A stretch of 21,102 bases of DNA from CAYFIW01 sp964343265 (GCA_964343265.1 CAYFIW010000030.1:1-21102), one strand, 5' to 3'. Positions 1 to 8,859 are shown, numbered from the stretch's first letter. Notes: a model not told the origin generated them from the sequence alone. Made by a program: numbers and translations.

Positions 1-1
1 T

Positions 2-301
2 GGTTGGCACCTAGGTGTCCCATCCAGTGAGGTTTACGGATCATCAACTAGTTATCCAGAGTTGAATTTTGAGGTGAGTAATGAAGCGGATATAGAAGTT
101 TGTAAAGGAGTTTCATGTAGTGTGCAGGGTTCAAATGGACTTATTAAGTTTCTAGAGTCCCTCGAGGAAAATGCCGGTAATACACTTTCATACAAGGGTG
201 TTAACTGTGCATTCATATGCTCCGTTGGGCCGGCAGTAAAAATCAAAGGCAAATGGATTGGGAAAATGGATATTGGTCAATTGGGGAAGTTGATTAAATG
301 A
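2..301 (+). CDS. fdsG: NAD-dependent formate dehydrogenase gamma subunit (NuoE/FdsG-like), 5' end cut by window
   Basis: Small diaphorase subunit that carries one [2Fe-2S] cluster in a thioredoxin-like fold and passes electrons between the alpha subunit and the FMN/NADH subunit. The reading frame is open to the first bases of the window and reads ...GWHLGVPSSEVYGSSTSYPEL just before an internal TTG at 62. That stretch matches the NuoE segment before the cluster domain, so the gene starts left of the window and the TTG at 62 is not the true start. The four cluster cysteines are visible as CKGVSC (C-x4-C) and, about 30 residues later, CAFIC (C-x3-C). The stop (299-301) overlaps the next ATG (298-300) as ATGA, which suggests translational coupling. 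Family NuoE is clear; assignment to FdsG rather than a hydrogenase or complex I subunit comes from the neighbours. Confidence 0.85.
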   Translation, partial: GWHLGVPSSEVYGSSTSYPELNFEVSNEADIEVCKGVSCSVQGSNGLIKFLESLEENAGNTLSYKGVNCAFICSVGPAVKIKGKWIGKMDIGQLGKLIK

Positions 302-1851
302 AAAAAAATCAATCACCTTCTTCTGTTTTAGAGAATATTAGGGATTCCTTTGAAAACAGGGATTACATTGTTGTTCAAAATGGAGAATGTAACCGGGCAA
401 CTGGTTCAGGTGAATATCTAAAAAGGGTCCTAGAGAGTTATGGAAAGCGATTTACCGTTTTAGAAGGTGGATGTGACGGGGCCTGTTTTCTAAGCCCTCG
501 TGCGTATTGGACAGGTTCAGATCATAAAGATGAACTAGAAAGGAACTTGTGGAATCTAAATGCTGATCCAGATTTAGATTTCGAAAATATGAACAAGGAA
601 CTGACTAGTTATTTACTGCCTCAGAAAAGAATTGCAATGAAAAATATTGGGGTATCAGGATGGAGTGATCTAGGTCAATATATTTCCAACGGTGGATTCT
701 ATAGCTTTGCGGAAGTTCTTCAACTTTCACCGGACATTGTTACTAAAACAGTTGCTGAATCTGGACTTAAAGGGCGAGGTGGTGCTTATTTTTCCGTCGG
801 TATGAAATGGAAGGCAGCACAATCATTCGCTCAAGATGGTAAAAATACAGAAATCGTCATTAATGCGGAAGAAGGAGAACCTGGGGTATATAAAGATCGG
901 CACTTGATGGAAGGCATGCCGTTTAGAATTATAGAAGGTGCCTTAATAACTGCATATGCCAATTCGTCTTCATCAATACACATATATGTGAATGCTGAAG
1001 CAAAATTATCTTTCGAAAGAATGACATACGCTTTGAGTTTGTGCGAAAAATATAATCTTATCGGTAGAAATATTCTAGGAAGTGGATTTGATGCAAACAT
1101 CAAACTACTTAGGGGGGCTGGCGGATATGTTTGTGGTGAAGAATCCACATTGATCAATACTATTGAGGGTGATAGAAGAGAGCCTAGGTTAAGGCCACCA
1201 TTTCCAACCCAATCTGGGTTACACAATCTACCAACGGTTGTTAATAATGTTGAGACTGTTTGTTCGTTACCCTACATCATGTCGTGTGACAAAGATGAAT
1301 TTAGGACTATAGGTTCAGCTGAGAATTCCGGTACTAAAATTGTTAGTTTAAGTGGGTCTCTAAAGAGATCTGGAGTAGCTGAAGTTCCGATGGGGACTTC
1401 GATTAAATATATTCTAGAAACAGTATCAGGGACTGATATAGAGGAAAATCTAGTAGGGGCTGCTGTAGGAGGTCCTTCGAGTGGAATTCTGCCTAATGAA
1501 AAGTTAAATTTGTTGATTGAACCCGGCTTCATAGACGGTAAATTCGTCATGGTCGGAGCTGGTGGGATAGTTGGTATTGACAAGGATGTCGACCCTTTAC
1601 AGATAGTTAGAATTCTATCTTCATATAATTCGAGAGAGTCATGTGGCAAATGTACTCCTTGTAGAGAAGGAACTCCGAGAATATCGGAAATGTTGGGTCA
1701 ATTTGTTAAAGGTAAATCGTCAACCAAATTGACTAATGATCTAAATAAGTTGTCTAGAACCGTTAATGCCGCGTCACTCTGCGGATTAGGCCAATCTGCT
1801 GGAAATCCTGTTTTAAGCTATTTGGAGTATTTTGAGAATGGGGTGAAATAA
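298..1851 (+). CDS. fdsB: NAD-dependent formate dehydrogenase beta subunit (NuoF/FdsB-like)
   Basis: Cytoplasmic subunit that binds FMN, NAD(H) and a [4Fe-4S] cluster and exchanges electrons with NAD+. It has 517 residues. Residues 1-100 form a NuoE-like thioredoxin domain with three cysteines (C31, C59, C63, the last two in GGCDGAC), as in the longer NuoF forms of formate dehydrogenases and NAD-linked hydrogenases. The NuoF core follows: glycine-rich GRGGAYFSVGMKW (159-171), NAEEGEPG (189-196) and GAGGYVCGEEST (273-284) for FMN and NADH, then the SLBB-like region. The C-terminal cluster ligands are C449, C452, C455 (SCGKCTPC) and C495. The ATG overlaps the fdsG stop and has a GGGGAAG ribosome site eight bases upstream. 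All key ligands are intact, so it is probably functional. Confidence 0.93.
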   Translation: MKKNQSPSSVLENIRDSFENRDYIVVQNGECNRATGSGEYLKRVLESYGKRFTVLEGGCDGACFLSPRAYWTGSDHKDELERNLWNLNADPDLDFENMNKELTSYLLPQKRIAMKNIGVSGWSDLGQYISNGGFYSFAEVLQLSPDIVTKTVAESGLKGRGGAYFSVGMKWKAAQSFAQDGKNTEIVINAEEGEPGVYKDRHLMEGMPFRIIEGALITAYANSSSSIHIYVNAEAKLSFERMTYALSLCEKYNLIGRNILGSGFDANIKLLRGAGGYVCGEESTLINTIEGDRREPRLRPPFPTQSGLHNLPTVVNNVETVCSLPYIMSCDKDEFRTIGSAENSGTKIVSLSGSLKRSGVAEVPMGTSIKYILETVSGTDIEENLVGAAVGGPSSGILPNEKLNLLIEPGFIDGKFVMVGAGGIVGIDKDVDPLQIVRILSSYNSRESCGKCTPCREGTPRISEMLGQFVKGKSSTKLTNDLNKLSRTVNAASLCGLGQSAGNPVLSYLEYFENGVK

Positions 1852-4572
1852 TTGCTTAAGAATAACAACACAGAAAATAAAATCGTTAATATACATGTAA
1901 ATGGTAAAAGTGTAAGAGCTAATCAGAGCGATTCAGTGTTGGACGCCATAAACTTAAGTGGCACATTTATACCGCAACTTTGTAAAGACCCAGATATGAA
2001 ACCGATTGGTGCATGTAGGACGTGTCTCGTTCAGATAGATGGAATTAAGGGGTTTCCCGCTTCCTGTTCTACACCAATCTCAGATGGAATGTCTGTTTCT
2101 ACTTCTTCAACAGAACTTGACGAAGTTAGAAAAGGTGTCCTAGAGCTCACCGCTGGTATGTTGCCTAAGGGTGACGTTAAGAAAGATTATATGGAATTTT
2201 CAACGGTTTTGACTTCGTATGACAATCTGGAACCGGAGTTGGCGGCTAGGGAAAGACAAAATGTGGATTCAAGTAATCCTATATTTAACCTGGCAATGGA
2301 ATCTTGCATACTTTGCGGGCGATGTGCACAAGCTTGTCAGGACGGCCATCAATTTATAGGAGCGATCGATGTGTTAGGGACAGGTGGAGACACCCGAATA
2401 GGTACCTTTATGGATAAACCACTTATCGATTCGGTTTGTACTACTTGTGGACAATGTTTATCAGTGTGCCCTACTGGCGCGATATCTACAAAGGAAACAC
2501 CTGTTCAGGCGGTTAAGACTCTGAAAACGACCTGCCCATATTGTGGTGTCGGTTGTGGTCTACAAGCAAAAATTGATCAGGAAGAGACTATTCAAGAAAT
2601 GCTTGATGATCCAAATAATCTTTCTAGCCTCGGTATGTTATGTGTGAAAGGTAGATTTGGCTATACATATGTTCATCACGAAGATCGTTTAACGGTGCCA
2701 CTTATTAAAGAAAACGGGAAACTAAGAGAATCTACATGGGATGAAGCTTTAGATTTAATTACAGAAAAGCTTAGTGGTTTTATAGGTGACTCTTTTGCAA
2801 CATTGTGTTCTGCAAAAGCTACGAATGAGGATGGATATATACAACAAAAATTTTCACGATTAATAATGCAAAGTAATCATATTGATCATTGCACCAGACT
2901 TTGCCATTCACCGTCAGTAGAGGCGATGCTCACTTCGTTGGGAAGTGGAGCAACCAGTAATTCCTATATAGATTATGAGGAGGCAGGTTGCCTAGTCATC
3001 ATAGGATCTGACGCCAACTCCAATCATCCTGTAGCGGCATCAAGAATGCGAAGAGCAGTAATAGAAAACGGGGCCAAACTTGTTGTCATAAACCCAAGAC
3101 GTATCGACATGTGTGACTTTGCGGATCTCTGGCTGAGACCCAGGCCTGGTACGGATGTGGCTTTGCTTAATGGTATTGCGAATGTGATATTGAGGGATCA
3201 CATTTCAGACGACGAATTCATACGAAATAGGACGGAGGGATTTGACGACTGGGAGAAACTGATATCTAGGTATACGCCGGAACACGTAGAAAAATTAACG
3301 GGAGTGAAAGCCTCCGATATTGTGTCTGCTGCTCATATGTATGCGACGCCACCATTTAGTGGATCTTGCCTAATATGGGGTATGGGAATAACTCAACATA
3401 CTATGGGAACAGCAAACGCACATGGTCTACTCAATTTAGCGTTGGTGGCTGGTCAGCTTGGGAAACCTGGGTCAGGTATATCCCCTCTAAGAGGTCAAAA
3501 TAACGTTCAAGGTTGCGGAGATTCTGGTTGCTTGCCCAATGCATATCCAGGTTACCAAAATATAAGTAAAGGGACATTAGACAAGTTTTCAAATTCATGG
3601 GGAGCCACACCATTACCGAAAGAAAATGGACTTGTTATAACAGAAATGGTCAAAGCGATTGATGACGGTAGAATCAAGGCGATGTACGTAACTGGGGAAA
3701 ATCCTCTTCTCAGCGAACCAGACCTACATCACGCTGAAGAAACATTTAGAAAATTAGATTTGCTTATTGTTCAGGACATCTTTTTGCATGAGACTGCCCA
3801 GATTGCTGATGTAGTGCTACCTGCCACATCGTTTGCTGAAAAGGATGGGACTTTCACAAACAGTGAAAGACGAGTTCAAAGAGTGCGAAAGCTGATCAAC
3901 CCTATAGGGCAATCAAGGCCCGACTGGGAAATTATATGTGATCTAGCCAGACGAATTAGCATTAAAAATAAACTGTCTACAGAAAGTCAATTTAACTACT
4001 TTAATACTTCTGAGATATGGGACGAGATGGCATCTTTGACCCCAATTATTTCGGGAATAACCTATGAGCGTCTCGAAGAAGGAGGAATTCAATGGCCCTG
4101 CCCTACTATTGACCATCCTGGAACCCGATTTCTATACGAAAATGACTTTCCGAGAGGAAAACATGCGAAATTTGTCGGGTTTGATCAAGGGCCTGCTGCG
4201 GATGAACTTCCTTCAAAACGCTTTCCTTTGATACTTAATACAGGGCGTATTCTCTATCACTGGCATGGAGGTACTATTACTCGTCGCGCACAAGGTCTTT
4301 TGGATAGATCACCAGAATTGCAAGTTTCTGTAAATCCCTTAGATGCTGAAAAATATGAGATACAGGATGGAGATTCTCTGAGGGTAACTTCGAGAAGAGG
4401 TAAGCTTGAGGCTAAAGCGTTGATATCTGATCGAATGAATGAAGGTGAAATATTTGTGCCTTTCGTAAAACTCAAGGAGCATGCTGCTAATTTCTTAACG
4501 AACGCAGCACTTGACCCTGAGTCTCGTATACCTGAATACAAGGTATGTGCAGTAAAAATGGAGAAAATGTAG
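1852..4572 (+). CDS. fdsA: Molybdenum formate dehydrogenase catalytic alpha subunit (FdsA/FdhF-like, Cys form)
   Basis: Catalytic subunit for reversible formate oxidation to CO2. Order of domains in 906 residues: Fer2 with [2Fe-2S] ligands C44, C55, C58, C72; two ferredoxin clusters at C152/155/158/162 and C196/199/202/206; the [4Fe-4S] at the front of the molybdopterin domain (C228, C231, C235, C264); then the bis-PGD core and a C-terminal dinucleotide-binding domain. The active-site motif RLCHSPSV places C351-H352 where E. coli FdhF has selenocysteine-His, and R547 in PLRGQN matches the FdhF substrate arginine. Resemblance to FdhF extends to the end. It starts at TTG directly after the fdsB stop, with GGGGTG six bases upstream; the next in-frame ATG would remove the first [2Fe-2S] ligand. 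Oddity: the His/Cys cluster motif normally found between the Fer2 and ferredoxin domains is absent (about residues 95-145). Confidence 0.93.
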   Translation: MLKNNNTENKIVNIHVNGKSVRANQSDSVLDAINLSGTFIPQLCKDPDMKPIGACRTCLVQIDGIKGFPASCSTPISDGMSVSTSSTELDEVRKGVLELTAGMLPKGDVKKDYMEFSTVLTSYDNLEPELAARERQNVDSSNPIFNLAMESCILCGRCAQACQDGHQFIGAIDVLGTGGDTRIGTFMDKPLIDSVCTTCGQCLSVCPTGAISTKETPVQAVKTLKTTCPYCGVGCGLQAKIDQEETIQEMLDDPNNLSSLGMLCVKGRFGYTYVHHEDRLTVPLIKENGKLRESTWDEALDLITEKLSGFIGDSFATLCSAKATNEDGYIQQKFSRLIMQSNHIDHCTRLCHSPSVEAMLTSLGSGATSNSYIDYEEAGCLVIIGSDANSNHPVAASRMRRAVIENGAKLVVINPRRIDMCDFADLWLRPRPGTDVALLNGIANVILRDHISDDEFIRNRTEGFDDWEKLISRYTPEHVEKLTGVKASDIVSAAHMYATPPFSGSCLIWGMGITQHTMGTANAHGLLNLALVAGQLGKPGSGISPLRGQNNVQGCGDSGCLPNAYPGYQNISKGTLDKFSNSWGATPLPKENGLVITEMVKAIDDGRIKAMYVTGENPLLSEPDLHHAEETFRKLDLLIVQDIFLHETAQIADVVLPATSFAEKDGTFTNSERRVQRVRKLINPIGQSRPDWEIICDLARRISIKNKLSTESQFNYFNTSEIWDEMASLTPIISGITYERLEEGGIQWPCPTIDHPGTRFLYENDFPRGKHAKFVGFDQGPAADELPSKRFPLILNTGRILYHWHGGTITRRAQGLLDRSPELQVSVNPLDAEKYEIQDGDSLRVTSRRGKLEAKALISDRMNEGEIFVPFVKLKEHAANFLTNAALDPESRIPEYKVCAVKMEKM

Positions 4573-4574
4573 AT

Positions 4575-5198
4575 ATGACGACTCTTGGTTCCACGGGTAA
4601 GACTGACCCTAGTAAATTTGATGGGAAGAAAAAATTGTTCCTTGTTCCATTGATACCTATGGCGAACTTGGTTCTGGAGAAAGACAAGGATTTGTTTGAT
4701 AGGCACTGGAATGAAATCAGCCAGCAGATTGATAATCTCGAGGTAGGGCTGGGTTCAGTAAGGCATGTTTTTCATGAAATGGTTCATGAAGAAGGTGGCA
4801 AAGGTATGGAATTATTGAAATCGGTGTCTCCTGGAAGTGCCATTGTTGTTGATAAATTGGTTAAATCTGGAGCTAATTTAGATGCTTTGGAGGACCCTGA
4901 CATTTTGATGGAGATGACCGATTGGCAGAGATGTCTATCGATAGGCTTAGTCAGTAAAAAGGTATTTGAACTAGCTTCGGGAAATTTACAGGACCTGTCA
5001 GAGAAAAGGAATTTATCAATATCTGAGACTGTTTCAAACAAAATTGACGCAGTAAATACGGGAATATTATTTATCTCAGAAGGTCATACTGTTCAATTCC
5101 CATCTGATATCCAGGTTTTCTATGTTTCTCCTCCTTCATCCAATCAATTAAAAGCTGCCGTAAACGAACTTTTGTCGGCTGAACAGAACGGCGAATAG
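4575..5198 (+). CDS. Uncharacterised protein downstream of formate dehydrogenase
   Basis: I do not recognise a named family. The protein has 207 residues from ATG 4575, which lies two bases after the fdsA stop and has GGAGA about ten bases upstream. An in-frame ATG at 4545 would add ten residues but lies inside fdsA and is less likely. No signal peptide, membrane helix or cysteine cluster is seen, so it should be a soluble cytoplasmic protein. It opens with a beta-like stretch KLFLVPLIPMANLVL, then a helical part with W and H residues (RHWNEISQQIDNL, RHVFHEM), an acidic DWQRCLSIGL segment, and an ending GHTVQFPSDIQVFYVSP. It is not FdhD/FdsC (about 270 residues with a CxxC loop) and is much longer than FdsD. 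Its position suggests a formate dehydrogenase assembly or regulatory partner, which is inference only. Confidence 0.75.
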   Translation: MTTLGSTGKTDPSKFDGKKKLFLVPLIPMANLVLEKDKDLFDRHWNEISQQIDNLEVGLGSVRHVFHEMVHEEGGKGMELLKSVSPGSAIVVDKLVKSGANLDALEDPDILMEMTDWQRCLSIGLVSKKVFELASGNLQDLSEKRNLSISETVSNKIDAVNTGILFISEGHTVQFPSDIQVFYVSPPSSNQLKAAVNELLSAEQNGE

Positions 5199-5231
5199 AT
5201 CTAATTTAATAAACAAAAGGCTGAAAAGAAA

Positions 5232-6935
5232 ATGAACAAATCTTCTGCACCAAATAGAAGTCGAGAATGGTTTGATACACCAGAATTATACGGCTGGCTT
5301 CGCAGAGCAGCTTTCAAAGCAGAGGGATTTGGGGAAGCATCTTACGAAGGTAAGCCAATTATAGGCATTTGCAACACTTGGAGTGAACTTACACATTGCA
5401 ATTCACATTTAAGGGATCTTGCTGAATCAGTAAAAATAGGGGTGTGGCAGTCAGGAGGATTTCCTATGGAATTTCCTGTCATGTCGCTAGGTGAGTACAA
5501 CATGAAGCCTACAACCATGTTGTATAGAAATCTTCTTAGTATGGATGTCGAGGAATCAATTACGGCAAATCCACTAGATGGTGTTGTTTTACTTGGTGGA
5601 TGTGACAAAACTACGCCAGCATTACTAATGGGTGCAGCGAGTGCCGACATACCTGCAATTTTAGTAACGGGTGGGCCACAACTTAAAGGAAATTGGAAAG
5701 GGGAGGAACTTGGTTCCTGCACTGACTGCCGCAGGTACGAGGTTGAATTGAGAGCGGGAACGATAGATGAAAACGATTGGGCAGAGCTACAAAGTTGCAT
5801 TGTGAGAAGTAATGGGCATTGCATGACCATGGGAACTGCATCAACCATGGGAACGATGGGTGAAGCTCTAGGTATGGCATTACCTGGAAATGCGGCGATC
5901 CCTGCTGTCGATTCTAGGAGGAAACAATTAGCCGAGGAGGCAGGTCGTCAAATAGTGAAGAACGTAGGCTCCGATCTAATTCCATCAAAAATAATGGATG
6001 AGAAAGCATTTGATAATGCTATTAAGTGCCTTCATGCCATTGGAGGGTCTACCAACGCAATAATTCATCTTATCGCTATCGCCGGTCGCGTTGGGATAGA
6101 TCTTTCTCTGGAAAGATTCGATGAGTTGTCCAAAACGACTCCATTTCTACTTAATTTGAAGCCTTCTGGACAATACTTGATGGAGGACTTTTATTATGCT
6201 GGTGGAGTACCTGCTTTAATGGGCCGTATAGAAAGCCTTTTGGACAGGGATAATATTACTGTTACAGGGAATACTCTTGGTGAAAACATCTCGGGTCATA
6301 TGGTTCACAATGACGATATTATAAGATCGATGAGTGACCCTCTAGACCCTGAGGGAGGGCTCGCGGTGTTATACGGGAATATAGCTCCAACAGGTGCCAT
6401 AATCAAACCTACGGCAGCTTCGCCGGACCTCATGGTTCACAGAGGAAAAGCAATTGTTTTCGAAGATCACGATGACTTGGGAAGGCGTATAGATGACCCA
6501 AATTTATCAGTTTCTCCAGATGACGTACTTGTGATGAAGAATAGTGGCCCAATTGGTGGTCCAGGTATACCTGAATGGGGATTTTTACCAATCCCTAAAA
6601 AGATTTTAGCTACGGGTGTTAGAGATATGGTTCGGCTTAGCGATGCCAGGATGAGTGGTACAGCATTCGGAACTGTTGTCGTTCATGTTACACCCGAGTC
6701 TGCTGGTGGTGGCCCACTTTCAGCGATTAGGGATGGAGACATGGTTGAAATAGACGTACCTAACAGAAAGCTTAATCTACTCATCAGTGACGAAGAACTG
6801 GCTTCTAGGTTAGATTCAGATGATAAGGATGTACTGGAGTTCAAGAGGGGATATAAATGGTTGCATGCCCAACATATTCTCCAGGCTGATCAGGGATGCG
6901 ATTTTGATTTTTTAAGGTCAGAAATTCTTCAATAG
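5232..6935 (+). CDS. IlvD/Edd-family dehydratase, probably sugar-acid (arabinonate/xylonate-type)
   Basis: Fe-S dehydratase that removes water from a 2,3-dihydroxy acid to give a 2-keto-3-deoxy acid. It has 567 residues, with the three [2Fe-2S] cysteines of the family at C56 (SELTHCNSHL), C124 (GGCDKTTPA) and C197 (GHCMTMGTAS), and the catalytic serine S475 in DARMSGTAFGT. The wording around the motifs (VMSLGEYNMKPT, MLYRNL, GHCMTMGTASTMG) is closer to L-arabinonate/D-xylonate dehydratases, about 580 residues, than to the amino-acid biosynthetic IlvD. Automatic pipelines may still call it dihydroxy-acid dehydratase. No valine/isoleucine genes are nearby, which supports the catabolic reading, but substrate cannot be fixed from sequence. 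It starts at ATG 5232 with an AAAAGG element about a dozen bases upstream and lies 33 bases after the previous gene, so it may be co-transcribed with the formate dehydrogenase operon. Confidence 0.88.
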   Translation: MNKSSAPNRSREWFDTPELYGWLRRAAFKAEGFGEASYEGKPIIGICNTWSELTHCNSHLRDLAESVKIGVWQSGGFPMEFPVMSLGEYNMKPTTMLYRNLLSMDVEESITANPLDGVVLLGGCDKTTPALLMGAASADIPAILVTGGPQLKGNWKGEELGSCTDCRRYEVELRAGTIDENDWAELQSCIVRSNGHCMTMGTASTMGTMGEALGMALPGNAAIPAVDSRRKQLAEEAGRQIVKNVGSDLIPSKIMDEKAFDNAIKCLHAIGGSTNAIIHLIAIAGRVGIDLSLERFDELSKTTPFLLNLKPSGQYLMEDFYYAGGVPALMGRIESLLDRDNITVTGNTLGENISGHMVHNDDIIRSMSDPLDPEGGLAVLYGNIAPTGAIIKPTAASPDLMVHRGKAIVFEDHDDLGRRIDDPNLSVSPDDVLVMKNSGPIGGPGIPEWGFLPIPKKILATGVRDMVRLSDARMSGTAFGTVVVHVTPESAGGGPLSAIRDGDMVEIDVPNRKLNLLISDEELASRLDSDDKDVLEFKRGYKWLHAQHILQADQGCDFDFLRSEILQ

Positions 6936-6978
6936 TTACAGTGCCAATTAAAGATATCAACATGTTTTAAAAAACCAA

Positions 6979-7617
6979 TTAAATTTTTTTGAGCCATTCC
7001 TTTAAGTCATTAATAGTTTCTTGTCTTATTTCATGTGCCATTTCGTATTCTTTATAGGAGACAGTACACTCTGATTTTTCAAGTATTTCTCTTGATTTTC
7101 TACCCTCTTCTACAGAGATAACTTGGTCGTTACTTCCGTGGGATATAAATACAGGAGCTTGGTTGGTTATAGTCATGTTATCTTGTAATAGTCTTGAACT
7201 CATGGATATGACGCCTTTGAAATTAATTTTTTGAGTAAGCCCTATATGGGTAGCAACCATTCCTCCCTGTGAGAAGCCACCTATTACCATCTCTGAATAA
7301 GGAATTTCATGTTTTTGCATGACTAGATCCAAAGTATTTTTGATAAGTGTTACTGAATTTGTAATAGTTTCTAAGGTTCTTTCATCAGTGTCGAACCAAG
7401 AATAAGATCCAGGTATATATCCAAACGACAATTCAATTGGTGCATTAAGACAAAAATAATGGTCGTGATTTCCTATCATAGGTGCTAATCCAGCAAGGTC
7501 ACCCATATGACTTCCGTATCCGTGCAGCAATACAAGTGCGCGTCTGTTAGATATTTCCTCACTGTCTTTAGGGATAATTGATGTATATGCGAGTGTTCTT
7601 TTAGCGTTAGTTTCCAA
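6979..7617 (-). CDS. Phospholipase/carboxylesterase-family alpha/beta hydrolase
   Basis: Small soluble serine hydrolase of the Abhydrolase_2 (carboxylesterase/YpfH-like) type, 212 residues. The oxyanion-loop motif LLHGYGSH is at 30-37, the nucleophile S116 sits in GGFSQGG, D164 in HGSNDQV, and H195 in EMAHEI, so the catalytic triad is complete. No signal peptide is visible. The start is TTG (complement of 7615-7617), preceded on the minus strand by AGGGGAAGA at a suitable distance. It is convergent with the dehydratase (43-base gap without a clear terminator) and divergent from tsaE across a 46-base gap that must hold both promoters. Natural substrate is unknown; these enzymes hydrolyse short-chain or acyl esters. 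Confidence 0.87.
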   Translation of the reverse strand: METNAKRTLAYTSIIPKDSEEISNRRALVLLHGYGSHMGDLAGLAPMIGNHDHYFCLNAPIELSFGYIPGSYSWFDTDERTLETITNSVTLIKNTLDLVMQKHEIPYSEMVIGGFSQGGMVATHIGLTQKINFKGVISMSSRLLQDNMTITNQAPVFISHGSNDQVISVEEGRKSREILEKSECTVSYKEYEMAHEIRQETINDLKEWLKKI

Positions 7618-7663
7618 AACTGTCTTCCCCTATGCGATGATGCAGTTCATAATAATTGTGTAA

Positions 7664-8155
7664 ATGAATCAATCTGAAAATACTTTTAGTTTAATTAGCG
7701 AAAGTCCCATAGATACTATCCGAATTGGGAATATTTTGGGACAACTACTTGATAAAGGCGACGTGGTACTACTGTCGGGAGATCTTGGCGCAGGTAAAAC
7801 ATGTCTCACGCAAGGAATCGTCAAGGGACTTGGGTCTAAGGATATTGCGAGAAGCCCAACATTTGTAATCGTTGCTGAATACGGCGGGAGATTGCCAATT
7901 TATCATATGGATTTATATAGGCTAGACAGGATGCAAGGAGTAGATGATTTATATCTTGACGAGTACTTATATGGGGATGGGATATGTGTTATTGAATGGC
8001 CTCCCAGGGATGTTTCAATCCTTCCAGTAAGGAGCTTGTTGGTTGAAATAGAAAAAATTGATGAAGAGACCAGGGCGTTCAAGTTGATTTCGAGGCATGA
8101 CTCTACTACTGAATTACTCAGCAAATTTGAAAGTGAATGGATTAAGGAGTTATGA
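7664..8155 (+). CDS. tsaE: tRNA t6A biosynthesis ATPase TsaE
   Basis: ATPase that works with TsaB and TsaD to make the N6-threonylcarbamoyl modification at A37 of ANN-decoding tRNAs. It has 163 residues, the normal size. Walker A is GDLGAGKT (39-46), followed by the family motifs RSPTF (63-67), YHMDLYRL (80-87) and VIEWP (109-113). It starts at ATG 7664 with no strong ribosome site; a CATAAT box lies about ten bases upstream of the ATG, so the leader may be very short. It is followed eight bases later by tsaB, its functional partner, which confirms the assignment. Confidence 0.95.
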   Translation: MNQSENTFSLISESPIDTIRIGNILGQLLDKGDVVLLSGDLGAGKTCLTQGIVKGLGSKDIARSPTFVIVAEYGGRLPIYHMDLYRLDRMQGVDDLYLDEYLYGDGICVIEWPPRDVSILPVRSLLVEIEKIDEETRAFKLISRHDSTTELLSKFESEWIKEL

Positions 8156-8163
8156 ATTAGATC

Positions 8164-8841
8164 GTGGAATTGATAATCGATACATCCACAAAATATGCAA
8201 CCTTGGCCATATCCAATCAAGGAGAAATGGTAACCGAATTGTCATGGGAGTCGAATCGGAATCACTCCGTTGAGTTGTTACCCACTCTTTGGGAGCTATT
8301 AAATTTAAGAGGATTTTCAAAAAATGTTTTTGATGCTGTCTTTGTTGCTACTGGGCCAGGATCATTTAGTTCTGTGAGAGTAGGTATGAGTACAGCGAAA
8401 TCATTCGCAGCCGGGTCAGACATACCGATAGTTGGTATTCCAACTATTTTGGCTGAAACAATTCCATATAGTGGTTTAGGTTGTAGAGTTATGGGCCTTA
8501 TACCCGCCGGGGGCAGACGAGTGTATAGCGGGATTTTGGAGCAAGGGGAAGATAGGATAGAGCTATACGATCTCATCGATACGGAAAAAAATCCTGTTAT
8601 TGTTGATCAAGAGACAATAGTTTGTGGTGAAGCAGTGCACAAACTTTCATCGGACGGGATCTTAAAAAAAGACAAGCTGGTAGTTGATCTTCCTCCACCA
8701 ACACGGAGGGCATCAGTGATGGCTAAATATGGACTAGCTAAGATTCAAAGTGGAAACTCAGATGATCCAGCATTATTGGAACCAGTGTATGTACGTAGTG
8801 CACAAATTGAATCTGCCGAGAGAAACAGAAAGAAGATCTAA
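8164..8841 (+). CDS. tsaB: tRNA t6A biosynthesis protein TsaB
   Basis: Pseudo-kinase-fold partner of TsaD in the t6A complex, 225 residues. The N-terminal ASKHA motif is LIIDTSTKYATLAI, and GPGSFSSVRVG replaces the more common GPGSFTGVRVG but is otherwise in place; ATAKS-like STAKSFA follows. The start is GTG at 8164, with AAGGAG at 8144-8149 in the end of tsaE. The C-terminal DDPALLEPVYVRSAQIE is the usual TsaB ending, where many genomes continue into rimI; here ndk follows instead. tsaD is not in this window. Confidence 0.93.
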   Translation: MELIIDTSTKYATLAISNQGEMVTELSWESNRNHSVELLPTLWELLNLRGFSKNVFDAVFVATGPGSFSSVRVGMSTAKSFAAGSDIPIVGIPTILAETIPYSGLGCRVMGLIPAGGRRVYSGILEQGEDRIELYDLIDTEKNPVIVDQETIVCGEAVHKLSSDGILKKDKLVVDLPPPTRRASVMAKYGLAKIQSGNSDDPALLEPVYVRSAQIESAERNRKKI

Positions 8842-8859
8842 TACAGAGGAGAAATACAA

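Noticed and set aside
62..301. A complete 79-residue protein starting at TTG 62
   Set aside because: The frame is open to the left edge and the upstream residues match NuoE, so this is the tail of a longer gene and not a small independent one.
6936..6978. Possible bidirectional terminator between the dehydratase and the esterase
   Set aside because: There are A and T runs but no stable stem; only a direct repeat of CCAATTAAA-like sequence is seen.
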